From assembly GCF_041197575.1 (NCBI RefSeq), contig NZ_JBDKXB010000016.1, forward strand, positions 1 to 64,000: 64,000 nt of DNA, read 5' to 3'. This document shows, in pieces, positions 8,461-17,004 of the stretch. Position 1 is the stretch's first letter. Each line of letters starts with the position of its first letter. A program made the translations under genes and the position numbers. The notes beneath the pieces are model-generated. The model was given only the letters and a program-made list of their open reading frames with translations. It was not told the origin of the DNA and did no database searches. This stretch comes from Thioalkalicoccus limnaeus (GTDB lineage Bacteria; Pseudomonadota; Gammaproteobacteria; Chromatiales; Chromatiaceae).

Positions 8461-9525
8461 TCAGATCCGGGCGGTTCGCTGCAATCGGCGTCTCAGCGCC
8501 AACCAGAGGCCGACACCGATCAGACCGGCCCCGGCCACCGTCAACAGGTACCGATCCCGGAGAGGTACGGTTGTGACCTGGTAGACTTGGCCAGCACTGA
8601 CGAACAGCCGGCCATCGGTTGCGACGATCCAACCGACACCCACCTCTGGGGGCGCGCGATGCGCCGGGATGGGTCGTGCCGGCTCGCTTGCCGCGAGCTC
8701 ACCCTGGGCGTCGTCAGACAGTTCGGCGACGAAAAGTCCTTCGTCGGAACCGATCCACAGGCGCTGTCGCGTGTCGTCGCCGCGGTCGTGATGCAGGGCC
8801 AGGATGCGTCGCGTCCCCAAGCCGACATCGAGGACCTGCCAGATCGCCCCGGGAGCCCTCTGCCAGTAGAGACCACGATCGGTGCCAGCGAGCAGGCGGC
8901 CGCCGGGCGTCTCGGCGAAGCTCAAGACCTTGATGTCGGCGGGCAGACCGCTGTCGTTCGGCGACCAATCGCCGAGCAGGCGCGTGGTGGGCGCTCCATG
9001 GATCCCATCGCCGATGGTCCCGGCATGGATGTGATCGATACCAGGGCCGCGCTGCCGGTACAGCTGGTAGGCGCGGAGCGGCGGCGAGGGATCGTGCCAG
9101 GCACCCTCGGTGTGGATCCGCAAGCCCTCGCCGGTGGCCAGCACCAAGGCCTGCTCGGTGACGATCATAGCCGAGATCCGGGCGGAGATTGGCGGTTCCC
9201 TCGCCAGGATCTCGCCATCGGCGACCCACAAACCAACGGCCGTGCCGACCGGTGTGCGTCTCGGATCTCCCAGCAGGGCCGTGATGGCCCGTCCTTGCGG
9301 ATCGGAGGCGTACCTTTCCCAGCCGTGTTCCCGGTAGCGCCAGATCTCGCCGGCCTGCGTCGCGGCGAAGAGACTGCCGCCGTCGCCCACGAGCGCGGTT
9401 ACGTGATCCATGGTCGGTAGATCCGTCGGGATCAGCCGCGTGCCGCCTGGGATCCAGGGGGTGGCGGCGACCAGTACGACGCCGAGGATGAGGGTGCTCA
9501 GGGGTAGGGCATGTCGACGACTCAT
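8461..9525 (-). CDS. Membrane-anchored beta-propeller-like protein downstream of RND genes
   Basis: A 354-residue protein from ATG 9525 (MSRRHALPLSTLILG), with an N-terminal hydrophobic segment. A long extracytoplasmic region has recurring short units of the type 'G-LFAAT--GEIWRY', 'G-RLLAGTD-GLYW' and 'RLWIGSD-GLFVAEL', spaced some 40-60 residues apart. A C-terminal membrane helix (LLTVAGAGLIGVGLWLAL) ends in arginines. The repeats resemble blades of the Reg_prop/sensor propeller type, but no kinase, GGDEF or DNA-binding domain follows. It lies 135 bases after the RND pump on the same strand and may be co-transcribed. Function unknown. Confidence 0.65.
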   Translation of the reverse strand: MSRRHALPLSTLILGVVLVAATPWIPGGTRLIPTDLPTMDHVTALVGDGGSLFAATQAGEIWRYREHGWERYASDPQGRAITALLGDPRRTPVGTAVGLWVADGEILAREPPISARISAMIVTEQALVLATGEGLRIHTEGAWHDPSPPLRAYQLYRQRGPGIDHIHAGTIGDGIHGAPTTRLLGDWSPNDSGLPADIKVLSFAETPGGRLLAGTDRGLYWQRAPGAIWQVLDVGLGTRRILALHHDRGDDTRQRLWIGSDEGLFVAELSDDAQGELAASEPARPIPAHRAPPEVGVGWIVATDGRLFVSAGQVYQVTTVPLRDRYLLTVAGAGLIGVGLWLALRRRLQRTARI

Positions 9526-9660
9526 CAGGGATCTCGATGGAGGCGGGCCTGTGGCCGTGTCTTCCAGGTACCACCCTCGCGTGTGCGAGCGGCGACCGCC
9601 CGGGGGATGCCCTGGTCGCCGTCGTGGGTACCACGCTGCTTGAACCAAGGGCTGATGATA

Positions 9661-12600
9661 TCAGCCGGGGCGGCTCGGGGCGTCGCTTTCGATGCCCTCG
9701 CGTCGGTCGCCGTCGGCGCCATCGGGTGTCGATCGACGCGGGCCATTCGTGCGTCGTTCCTGTCGCTCGGCCAGCAGATCCCAAGCCACCGGCACGATGA
9801 ACAGGGTCAGCAACGCGGCCGTTGCCAGACCCGTGATGAAGGTGGTCGCCATGGTTCCCCAGACCACCGAATAACTGGGAAAGCCAATCGCCATCGGCAG
9901 CAGGCCGAGGATCGTGGTCAAGGCCGTCAACAGGATCGGACGCAGTCGGATGTGGACGGCGGTTACGATGGCCTCGTGGCGCGTGGCCCCTTCGCGGTAA
10001 CGACGATTGATGAAATCCAGCAGGACCAAGGCCCCGTTGACGACGACACCGGTGACGCCGACCATGGCGATGAAGCTGTTGACGGTGAAGATACTGCGCG
10101 TCAACAGGTGGCCGAAGACGACGCCGATGACCGCGAACATCACGGCCGACAGTACGATCAGGGGCTGGCTGTAGGAGCGGAATTGCGTGGCCAGGATCAG
10201 ATAGATCAGCAAGACGGCGATGCCGAAGGCCCGGGTCAGGCTGTCGAAGGAGCGCTGCGTGGTCTCGTATTCCCCCCCGAACGCGATCGTGACGCCCGGA
10301 TACCGGTCGCGGATCTGTTGGAAATGTTGCTCGGTCCAGGCCGCGACATAGGGGGATGAGATCGGTGCCCCAGCGCGAAGATTGGCGGTGATCGTCAGGC
10401 TGCGCTGGCCGCGATAACGATTCAACTCGCCAGGTTGCTGTTCGGTCGCAAGCTGCACGATGTCGCCGAGGAAGACCGGCCCCTGATCGTGTTGCACGAC
10501 CGGGATCGCCAGTGCCGCCTCCGGCGTATCGAGGTAGGTCGGATCGATCTTGAGCTTGAGATCGATCTCGTCGTCGCTGAGGCGAAATTTCCCGATATAG
10601 CGTCCATCGAGCACCGCGGCGGCGAGCCGTGCCGCTGTGCCCTTCGTGAGCCCCAGTTCGTGTGCCCGCTGCTCGTCGACGATCCACCGCAGGACCCGCG
10701 CTGGGTGCCCGCGATTGTCCTGCAACTCGACCAGGTGGGGGCCGATCGCGGGGGCCTTTTGCAAGGCATCGATGATCTCGCTGCTCAAGGCCTCGACACG
10801 ATCCTCGTCATTCCCGACGACGCGGATCGTCACATCCTTGCCGGTGGGTGGTCCCTCCTGTTCGGCCCGCACCCGGATGCGGAAGCCATCGACGGCGAAT
10901 TCGGATTCGAGCCGCTCCCGCATCCGATCGAGATGGGCCAGGGGATCCTCGAAGGCGCGCGCCTCCTTGGCCGGAAGCGCCACCATGACCATGCCCAAGT
11001 GGTGGCCGAATTCTTCCTCGAAGTCCTCGTTGACGAAGAAGCCGGCGAAGCCGGCGGCCGATCGCGCATAGCCATCGCCGTCGGCCAGGATGAACCGCGA
11101 CACGGCCCGGGTCTTCTCGACCGTTGTTTCGATCGGCGTGTTGGCGGGCCCCTCGATGACCGCGTAATAGAGGGTGTAATCATCGGGGAAGAATTGGATA
11201 CGGATCAGCGGTGCGATGCCGGCGACCGACACCGCGAGGATCGCCACGGCGACGACGAAGGCGATCAGCGTGCTGCCGAGGCTCGACCAGCGGTGACGCA
11301 GCGCCACCCGAATCAAGCGGTCGGTCACGCGTCGCAACCAGCGCAGCGGCGCGCGGTCACGCTCCTCGATCCCAAGCCTTTGGCCTGGCCGTGGGCCGAT
11401 GTCGCGGTAATGCAACGGCAGGATCAACAGGCACTCGAGCAGCGATGCCAGGATCGCGAAGGCGACAGCCTTCGGGATCAACGCGAAGAACTCGCCTGTG
11501 TAGCCGGTCATGATCAACATCGGCAGGAAGGCGGCCACCGTGGTCGCGGTGGCCGAGATCACCGGCAGGAGCACTTCGCTCGTCCCCTTGACGATCGCCT
11601 CGTCGAGCTCCTCGCCACGTTGGACATGGCGGTAGATGTTCTCGACCACGACGATCGCGTCGTCGACGATGATTCCGGTCACCAGCACGAACGAAAACAG
11701 GGTGATCTCGTTCAGCGAGTGCCCGGTGATCTTGACCAAGGCCATGGTCACGAGAAAGGCGAAGGGTATCCCGATCGTGACGATGCCGGCATTGCGCAGA
11801 CCGAGGAAGTACCAGAGGATCAGGCTGACCAGCACGATGCCGGCCGCCAGATTCCATCCCAAGGTGCTGATGGCCTCGTTGATGTAGAGCGTCGAATCCT
11901 GGGTCAGAATCACCTCGACGCCCTGGGACGCCAGGTTGGGTGCCGTGTCGGCGATGATCCGTCGGATCTCGCGGTCGATCTCGAGGGCGTTGCCATCGGG
12001 GGCCTTGACCACGCGCAGCGTGACGCAGTCCTCGCCGTTGACGGTGGCCACCACGTTCGGCCGGCGGTAGCTGACATGGGCCTCCGAAACCACATCCTCG
12101 ACGGTGACGAAGGATCCATCGAGATCCCGCCGGATGATGGTATCGACGACGTCGGAACGGTCGCGAAACCGTTCGTCGACCTGGATGATGAAGTCACCCG
12201 ACGCATCGCGAAAGCGCCCGGCCGGGAGGATCAGGTTGGCATCCTGCAAGGCCGCCGCGACCTGATCGAAGCTGATCCCGTGCGTCGCCATCCGCGCGGG
12301 GTCCAGGTACAAATGAAACTCGCGCGTTTGCTCCCCGGCCAGCTCGACTTGGGCGACGCCCCGGATCTGCGTCAGGCTGACCTTGATCTCCTCGGCCATC
12401 AGGGTCAAGGCACGGTTGGACCGATCTCCGACCAGATTGACCGCGACGACCGGCAACCAGGTCGAGGTTCGCAACAGGCTGAAGCTCGGTGGCTCGACCT
12501 CGTCCGGCAGCTCGCCGAGCACGCCCAGCACCCGAAAGCGCAGGTCATCGTAGAGGCGTTCGTAATCGGTGTCGTCGTGGAACTTGACCAGGATGCTGGA

Positions 12601-12867
12601 GTAATCGCGACGGGAACTCGACTGGATGTACTCGACCTGTTCGAGTCCCTCGAGCGCCTGCTCGATCTTGGTCGTGACCAATGCCTCGACGTCGGCGGGC
12701 GCGGCCCCAGGAAAGATGGTGCTGACCTGGACGCTGCCGAACTGGATGTCTGGATAGCGCTCGACCGGGACGCTCATCACCGAGAAGGCCCCGGCGACGA
12801 TCAGGACGACGAACAGCAGATTGAAAAAGACCTGCTGACGCAGGGTGAAACGAATCAAGCGCTCCAT
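9661..12867 (-). CDS. RND efflux transporter, AcrB/HAE1-like permease
   Basis: A 1068-residue inner-membrane pump of the resistance-nodulation-division superfamily. It starts MERLIRFTLRQQVFFNLLF, with transmembrane helix 1, and shows the RND porter layout of two large periplasmic loops and 12 helices. The helix-4 proton-relay pair Asp-Asp is present in GIIVDDAIVVVENIYRH. The substrate cannot be read from sequence; the carboxylate pair argues for drug/lipophile export rather than the heavy-metal CusA class. ATG 12867 is chosen because an upstream frame extension of 30 residues has no RND character. It follows the fusion-protein gene by 19 bases. No outer-membrane channel gene is nearby. Confidence 0.93.
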   Translation of the reverse strand: MERLIRFTLRQQVFFNLLFVVLIVAGAFSVMSVPVERYPDIQFGSVQVSTIFPGAAPADVEALVTTKIEQALEGLEQVEYIQSSSRRDYSSILVKFHDDTDYERLYDDLRFRVLGVLGELPDEVEPPSFSLLRTSTWLPVVAVNLVGDRSNRALTLMAEEIKVSLTQIRGVAQVELAGEQTREFHLYLDPARMATHGISFDQVAAALQDANLILPAGRFRDASGDFIIQVDERFRDRSDVVDTIIRRDLDGSFVTVEDVVSEAHVSYRRPNVVATVNGEDCVTLRVVKAPDGNALEIDREIRRIIADTAPNLASQGVEVILTQDSTLYINEAISTLGWNLAAGIVLVSLILWYFLGLRNAGIVTIGIPFAFLVTMALVKITGHSLNEITLFSFVLVTGIIVDDAIVVVENIYRHVQRGEELDEAIVKGTSEVLLPVISATATTVAAFLPMLIMTGYTGEFFALIPKAVAFAILASLLECLLILPLHYRDIGPRPGQRLGIEERDRAPLRWLRRVTDRLIRVALRHRWSSLGSTLIAFVVAVAILAVSVAGIAPLIRIQFFPDDYTLYYAVIEGPANTPIETTVEKTRAVSRFILADGDGYARSAAGFAGFFVNEDFEEEFGHHLGMVMVALPAKEARAFEDPLAHLDRMRERLESEFAVDGFRIRVRAEQEGPPTGKDVTIRVVGNDEDRVEALSSEIIDALQKAPAIGPHLVELQDNRGHPARVLRWIVDEQRAHELGLTKGTAARLAAAVLDGRYIGKFRLSDDEIDLKLKIDPTYLDTPEAALAIPVVQHDQGPVFLGDIVQLATEQQPGELNRYRGQRSLTITANLRAGAPISSPYVAAWTEQHFQQIRDRYPGVTIAFGGEYETTQRSFDSLTRAFGIAVLLIYLILATQFRSYSQPLIVLSAVMFAVIGVVFGHLLTRSIFTVNSFIAMVGVTGVVVNGALVLLDFINRRYREGATRHEAIVTAVHIRLRPILLTALTTILGLLPMAIGFPSYSVVWGTMATTFITGLATAALLTLFIVPVAWDLLAERQERRTNGPRRSTPDGADGDRREGIESDAPSRPG

Positions 12868-12886
12868 GTCTGTTGGTCGCGCCGGG

Positions 12887-13933
12887 TCAGTCGCTCGCGA
12901 CCCGGACACGATCGCCGGGGCGCAGCGCCGCAGCGCTGACCCGCACCATGTCGCCATCCGGTCCGTTCAGGCGCCCAAGGACGATCACTTGGATCCTTTC
13001 GCCGTCGGCCCGCGTGACCCAGTGTTCCTCGTAACTCTGCTCGACGGCCGCCCCGGGCAGCAGAACGGCCGCGCTGGGTGTGGGCAGTGACAGCGTCAAA
13101 CGCGCCCGCAGTCCGCCGCGGCGCGGTTCCAGTTGCCCGCCGACCTCGAGGTCGACCGGGATCTTGCGGGTCCCCGGGTCGAAACCTGGGTGGGCTCGAA
13201 ACAGGCGTGCCGGGACACGGTGTCCGAGATCCGGCAGCTCCAGCGACAGATCGGTCGCATCGCCTTGCAGCAGCCTGTATTGCTCCGGGGTCAGCGCGAA
13301 CGGGACCAGCAGCGTCGTGAAGTCGCCGACCGCACCGATCGGCTCACCCTCACGCACCCATTGACCCGGTTCGACCGCCCGTTCGGTCACGCGCCAGCCG
13401 ATCGGGGCGCGAATCCGCGTGCGCGCGAGCCGTTCTTCCAAGCCGCGCTGCCGGGTCTCGAGGGCCAGCAGTTCGTGGCGATTGTTGCGCAGGGCCTGCT
13501 CCAAGGCCTCGGCCTGGGACGCCGCGACGTTCTGCTGGCGCGCCAATTCCCGGTAGCGGGCGGCCTCCCGTTCGTCATAGTCGATCTGGGCGCGCAGGCG
13601 GTCTTGCTGGATTCGGTTTTCGTCGATGTCGAGTCGGATGAAGGTATCGTCGACAATAGCGAAGAGGCCGTCCTCGCCGACCGTGTCCCCGAGGTCGTAA
13701 CGCACCTCGTCGATGCGCCCGGTGGTCTCGGCAACCAGCGGAAACTCTGCGCGTGGTCGCGTGAAACCGGTTAAGGTGAGGACGCGCTCGGCGGGTTTGG
13801 CGGTCACCAGGCCCGTCGCGGCAACCGTCATCGGGACCGCCGCGGCGAACAGGGCGGCCACGAGGATGGCGGTGCCAGGTCGCGACCGGGTCAGGCGCTG
13901 GCTCGGGAGCCTGGTTTGGTGTGCCAATGGCAT
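12887..13933 (-). CDS. RND efflux periplasmic adaptor (membrane fusion protein)
   Basis: A 348-residue MFP of the HlyD/AcrA type. It has an N-terminal signal/anchor (GTAILVAALFAAAVPMTVAA), a lipoyl half-motif near residue 80 (AETTGRIDEVRYDLGDTV), a helical hairpin rich in Arg, Glu and Gln (about 100-165), the second lipoyl half (RAPIGWRVTERAVEPGQWV), and beta-barrel and membrane-proximal domains. It bridges the downstream RND pump to an outer-membrane channel encoded elsewhere. ATG 13933 is taken as the start; a TTG at 13957 would add eight residues. First gene of the leftward operon. Confidence 0.88.
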   Translation of the reverse strand: MPLAHQTRLPSQRLTRSRPGTAILVAALFAAAVPMTVAATGLVTAKPAERVLTLTGFTRPRAEFPLVAETTGRIDEVRYDLGDTVGEDGLFAIVDDTFIRLDIDENRIQQDRLRAQIDYDEREAARYRELARQQNVAASQAEALEQALRNNRHELLALETRQRGLEERLARTRIRAPIGWRVTERAVEPGQWVREGEPIGAVGDFTTLLVPFALTPEQYRLLQGDATDLSLELPDLGHRVPARLFRAHPGFDPGTRKIPVDLEVGGQLEPRRGGLRARLTLSLPTPSAAVLLPGAAVEQSYEEHWVTRADGERIQVIVLGRLNGPDGDMVRVSAAALRPGDRVRVASD

Positions 13934-14072
13934 GGGTCGGAGGTCACTTCTCGTCAAGGTAGGGACGCAATGACTGGTAGCGCGGGCGATCCGCGTCCAA
14001 GGGACGCCAGTTTACGGCATTCAGACCTGTCGCAAGAGGACGGGGTTCGCACTCTGTTGGAGAAATTCGCCG

Positions 14073-16613
14073 ATGCTCGCGCGAAGCGTTGGTAATCCGG
14101 ATCGAGATCACAGGTCCTTGTGCGGTGTCCGGCGGCGCAGCGCGGGCGGAAGCCCACGCACCGCGCCAGGCCTATTCCATTGGTTTGCGAGCCTGACGGC
14201 GGCCGGACTGGCGCTGCCGTTCACGTTGGCGCTGCCGCTGTCTCTCGTTGCGGCCATCTACCTCCAGTCGCTCGTCGCTGGCCTGCCGGCGATCGACGGA
14301 CTGCGTGTCCACAGCTATCGGGAACCGTTGCGCATCTATTCGGCCGACGGGGCACTGATGGCCGAATTCGGTATCGAACGGCGCCGCCCGGTGCCGATCG
14401 AGGCGATCCCTCCGGCGCTGATCGATGCCTTCCTGGCGGCCGAAGACAGCCGTTTCTTCGATCACCGCGGCATCGATGGATCGGGTCTTGCCCGGGCCGC
14501 GCTCGAGGTGTTGCGTACCGGCCGGCCGGCGCAGGGGGGCAGCACCATCACGATGCAACTGACGCGGAATCTCTTCTTGACACCGGAGAAGACGTTGCGT
14601 CGCAAGCTGTCGGAGATCCTGCTCGCCGTGCGTGTCGAAGACGTCTTGAGCAAGCCCGAGATCCTCGAGCTGTATCTGAACCAGATCTTCTTCGGCCACC
14701 GGGCCTATGGGGTTTCGGCCGCGGCCGAGGTCTACTATGGGAAGGCCCTCGCTGATTTGACGATCACCGAGATGGCGATGCTGGCCGGGATCCCGAAGGC
14801 GCCGTCGACGCTGAACCCGGTCACCAATCCCGCGCGCGCGTTGGCCCGCCGCGACCACATCCTCGGTCGCCTGCTCGAACTGGGCCGGATCGACGAGGCG
14901 GCTTACCGCGGCGCGCTGGCCGAACCCGATCGGGCGCGACTCCATCACCAGCCGGCCGACCTGACGGCCGGTCATGTCGCGGAGATGGTCCGCCTCGAGA
15001 TGGTCGAGCGTTTCGGCGAGGAGGTCTACGGCTTGGGTCTGCACGTGGTGACCACGATCGACGCCCAGTTGCAGGATCAGGCCCAGGCCGCGGTGCGCCG
15101 GGGGCTGATCGCCTACGACGAGCGCCATGGCTATCGCGGTCCCGAGACGCGGCTCGACCCTGCGCGAAGCGACCCTGACGACCTTGCGAGCTACTTGGCC
15201 GATGTCACCGACTGGCCAGGGATGCGCGCCGGGATCGTCACGGCCGTCACGGAGCAGGGCGCCGAGGTCTTTCTCGGCGATGGCGAGACCGTGCGCCTTG
15301 GCCGAGACGCGATCAGCTGGGCGCGCCCTTGGCGCGACCAGAATCGCCGCGGCCCGGCCCCGCGCCATGTGACCGACGTGCTGCGAGTCGGCGATCTGAT
15401 CCGGGTCAGACCTCATGAGCAGGCCGGCTGGCGACTCGCGCAGGCGCCGGCGGTGACCGGTGCCCTCGTCGCAATGGCTCCGCAAAGCGGCGCCATCCTG
15501 GCCTTGGTCGGCGGCTACAGCTTTCAGGAGAGCGCGTTCAATCGGGCCGTCGACGCACGCCGCCAGCCGGGATCGGCGTTCAAGCCTTTCATTTATGCCG
15601 CAGCGCTCGATCGCGGTTGGACCGCGGCCAGCCTGGTGCATGACGAACCCATCCAGGTGCCGCAATCCAGGGGTCGCGTTTGGCAGCCGCGCAACGCCGA
15701 TCGTCGGACGCTGGGTCCGATCCGGGTGCGGGTCGCGTTGGCCCAGTCGCGGAATCTTGCGACCATCGACCTCCTCGAGCGCGTCGGGATCGACGAGACG
15801 CGCGCCTTCATCACGCGTTTCGGCTTCGCCCCCGAGACCTTGCCGCGCGGCCTGTCGCTGGCCCTGGGCAGCGGTGAGGCATCACCCTGGCGGATGGCAG
15901 CCGGTTACGCGGTCTTCGCGAACGGCGGCTTTCGCGTCGAACCCCACCTGATCCAACGGGTGCAGACCGGCAACGGCCATGTCCTGTTCGAGGCCGCCCC
16001 GCGGCTGGCCTGCACGGACTGCTGGTTCCGTTACGGACGCGGCGCGGCCTGGACCCGCCCGCTCGGCGCGGGCTACGCCGCGCCGGCCGGTCCGGCGCCG
16101 CGGGTTCTGGACCCCGTCCTGGCATTTCAGATGCATTCGCTGTTGCGTTCGGTGATCGATGAAGGTACCGGGCAGCGGGCCAAGGCACTCGGGCGCGCCG
16201 ACATCGTCGGCAAGACAGGGACCACGAACCGGATCCGCGACTCCTGGTTCGCCGGTTATCAGAAGGATCTGGTGGCCGTGACCTGGATGGGGTTCGACGA
16301 TTTCGCGCCGCTCGGCCGTGGCGAAGAAGGGGGGCGGGCGGCGCTCGGGATCTGGGCCGATTTCATGGCCGAGGCGCTGGACGGGACGCCCGAGGCGGTC
16401 CTGGATCCGCCGCCGGGTTTGGCCCTCGTTTGGATCGATCGCCAATCCGGCGCCGAGACCGGGGGGCCGGGGCCGCAACGGATTCAGGAGTGGCTGCCGG
16501 GACGGGGTTGGCCGACACCGCTCGGCGATGCGGATGGCTGGGGGCAGGATGCCGGGTCGTCGGCGGTGTCGGGTCGGCGCTCACCGGCCCAACTTATCGA
16601 TGAGCTTTTCTAG
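14073..16613 (+). CDS. mrcA: Bifunctional penicillin-binding protein 1A (class A PBP)
   Basis: A peptidoglycan glycosyltransferase/transpeptidase of about 840 residues. The N-terminal region holds one membrane helix. The glycosyltransferase domain has the catalytic Glu in EDSRFFDHRG and GGSTITMQLTRNLF. A linker/OB domain (about residues 330-450) fits the PBP1A rather than the PBP1B/1C type. The transpeptidase has the SxxK nucleophile in QPGSAFKPF, the SRN motif and KTGTT. The true start is uncertain: the first 35-45 residues are Arg/Gly-rich and not obviously conserved, so a later alternative start near the membrane helix is possible. Its 3' end overlaps the convergent ArsR-type gene by 20 bases. 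Confidence 0.92.
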   Translation: MLARSVGNPDRDHRSLCGVRRRSAGGSPRTAPGLFHWFASLTAAGLALPFTLALPLSLVAAIYLQSLVAGLPAIDGLRVHSYREPLRIYSADGALMAEFGIERRRPVPIEAIPPALIDAFLAAEDSRFFDHRGIDGSGLARAALEVLRTGRPAQGGSTITMQLTRNLFLTPEKTLRRKLSEILLAVRVEDVLSKPEILELYLNQIFFGHRAYGVSAAAEVYYGKALADLTITEMAMLAGIPKAPSTLNPVTNPARALARRDHILGRLLELGRIDEAAYRGALAEPDRARLHHQPADLTAGHVAEMVRLEMVERFGEEVYGLGLHVVTTIDAQLQDQAQAAVRRGLIAYDERHGYRGPETRLDPARSDPDDLASYLADVTDWPGMRAGIVTAVTEQGAEVFLGDGETVRLGRDAISWARPWRDQNRRGPAPRHVTDVLRVGDLIRVRPHEQAGWRLAQAPAVTGALVAMAPQSGAILALVGGYSFQESAFNRAVDARRQPGSAFKPFIYAAALDRGWTAASLVHDEPIQVPQSRGRVWQPRNADRRTLGPIRVRVALAQSRNLATIDLLERVGIDETRAFITRFGFAPETLPRGLSLALGSGEASPWRMAAGYAVFANGGFRVEPHLIQRVQTGNGHVLFEAAPRLACTDCWFRYGRGAAWTRPLGAGYAAPAGPAPRVLDPVLAFQMHSLLRSVIDEGTGQRAKALGRADIVGKTGTTNRIRDSWFAGYQKDLVAVTWMGFDDFAPLGRGEEGGRAALGIWADFMAEALDGTPEAVLDPPPGLALVWIDRQSGAETGGPGPQRIQEWLPGRGWPTPLGDADGWGQDAGSSAVSGRRSPAQLIDELF

Positions 16614-16935
16614 TGACGCGCTTGAGCCCAGCCCGGTCCTCGCGGTATGGCGGGTCGTCGGCAAGCCCCGCGGCGGTCCGAGTCAGGACCTCACGCGCCC
16701 AGGCTGGGAGATCTGGGTGAATTCGATAATGGATCCAGAGCCCGTCGCGACGATCGGCGACCAGGCCGACCTCGCGCAACTGCGCGAGGTGACGAGAGAT
16801 GTGCGGCTGTGCGGCGCCGATCGTATCGGTCAGTTCGCAGACGCACAGCTCTCCGCAGCGATCCAGCAATACCAGACAGCGCAGCCGGGTCTCATGGGCG
16901 AGGGCCGCAAACAGCTTGACGGGGTCAATCTTCAT
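16594..16935 (-). CDS. ArsR/SmtB-family transcriptional repressor
   Basis: A 113-residue winged-helix protein from ATG 16935 (MKIDPVKLFAALAHETRLRC). The recognition region reads IGAAQPHISRHLAQLREVGLV. Just before it is GELCVCELTD, matching the arsenite-binding CVC of E. coli-type ArsR (ELCVCDLC), but with Thr where the third cysteine would be. The two remaining cysteines can still bind As(III) or Sb(III) in that family. No arsenic gene is adjacent; the neighbours are mrcA and hrpB. A GTG at 16944 is an alternative start. The regulator may act at a distance. Confidence 0.88.
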   Translation of the reverse strand: MKIDPVKLFAALAHETRLRCLVLLDRCGELCVCELTDTIGAAQPHISRHLAQLREVGLVADRRDGLWIHYRIHPDLPAWAREVLTRTAAGLADDPPYREDRAGLKRVTRKAHR

Positions 16936-17004
16936 GACCGCCACTATAGGTCAGGGTCGGAGCGCCTTCAATCCGTGGCGGTCGGCTCGGGATCCGTGTC
17001 TGTG

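Noticed and set aside
10435..12939. An 834-codon plus-strand frame opposite the RND pump
   Set aside because: It mirrors the codons of a clear RND permease and has no domain or sensible composition of its own.
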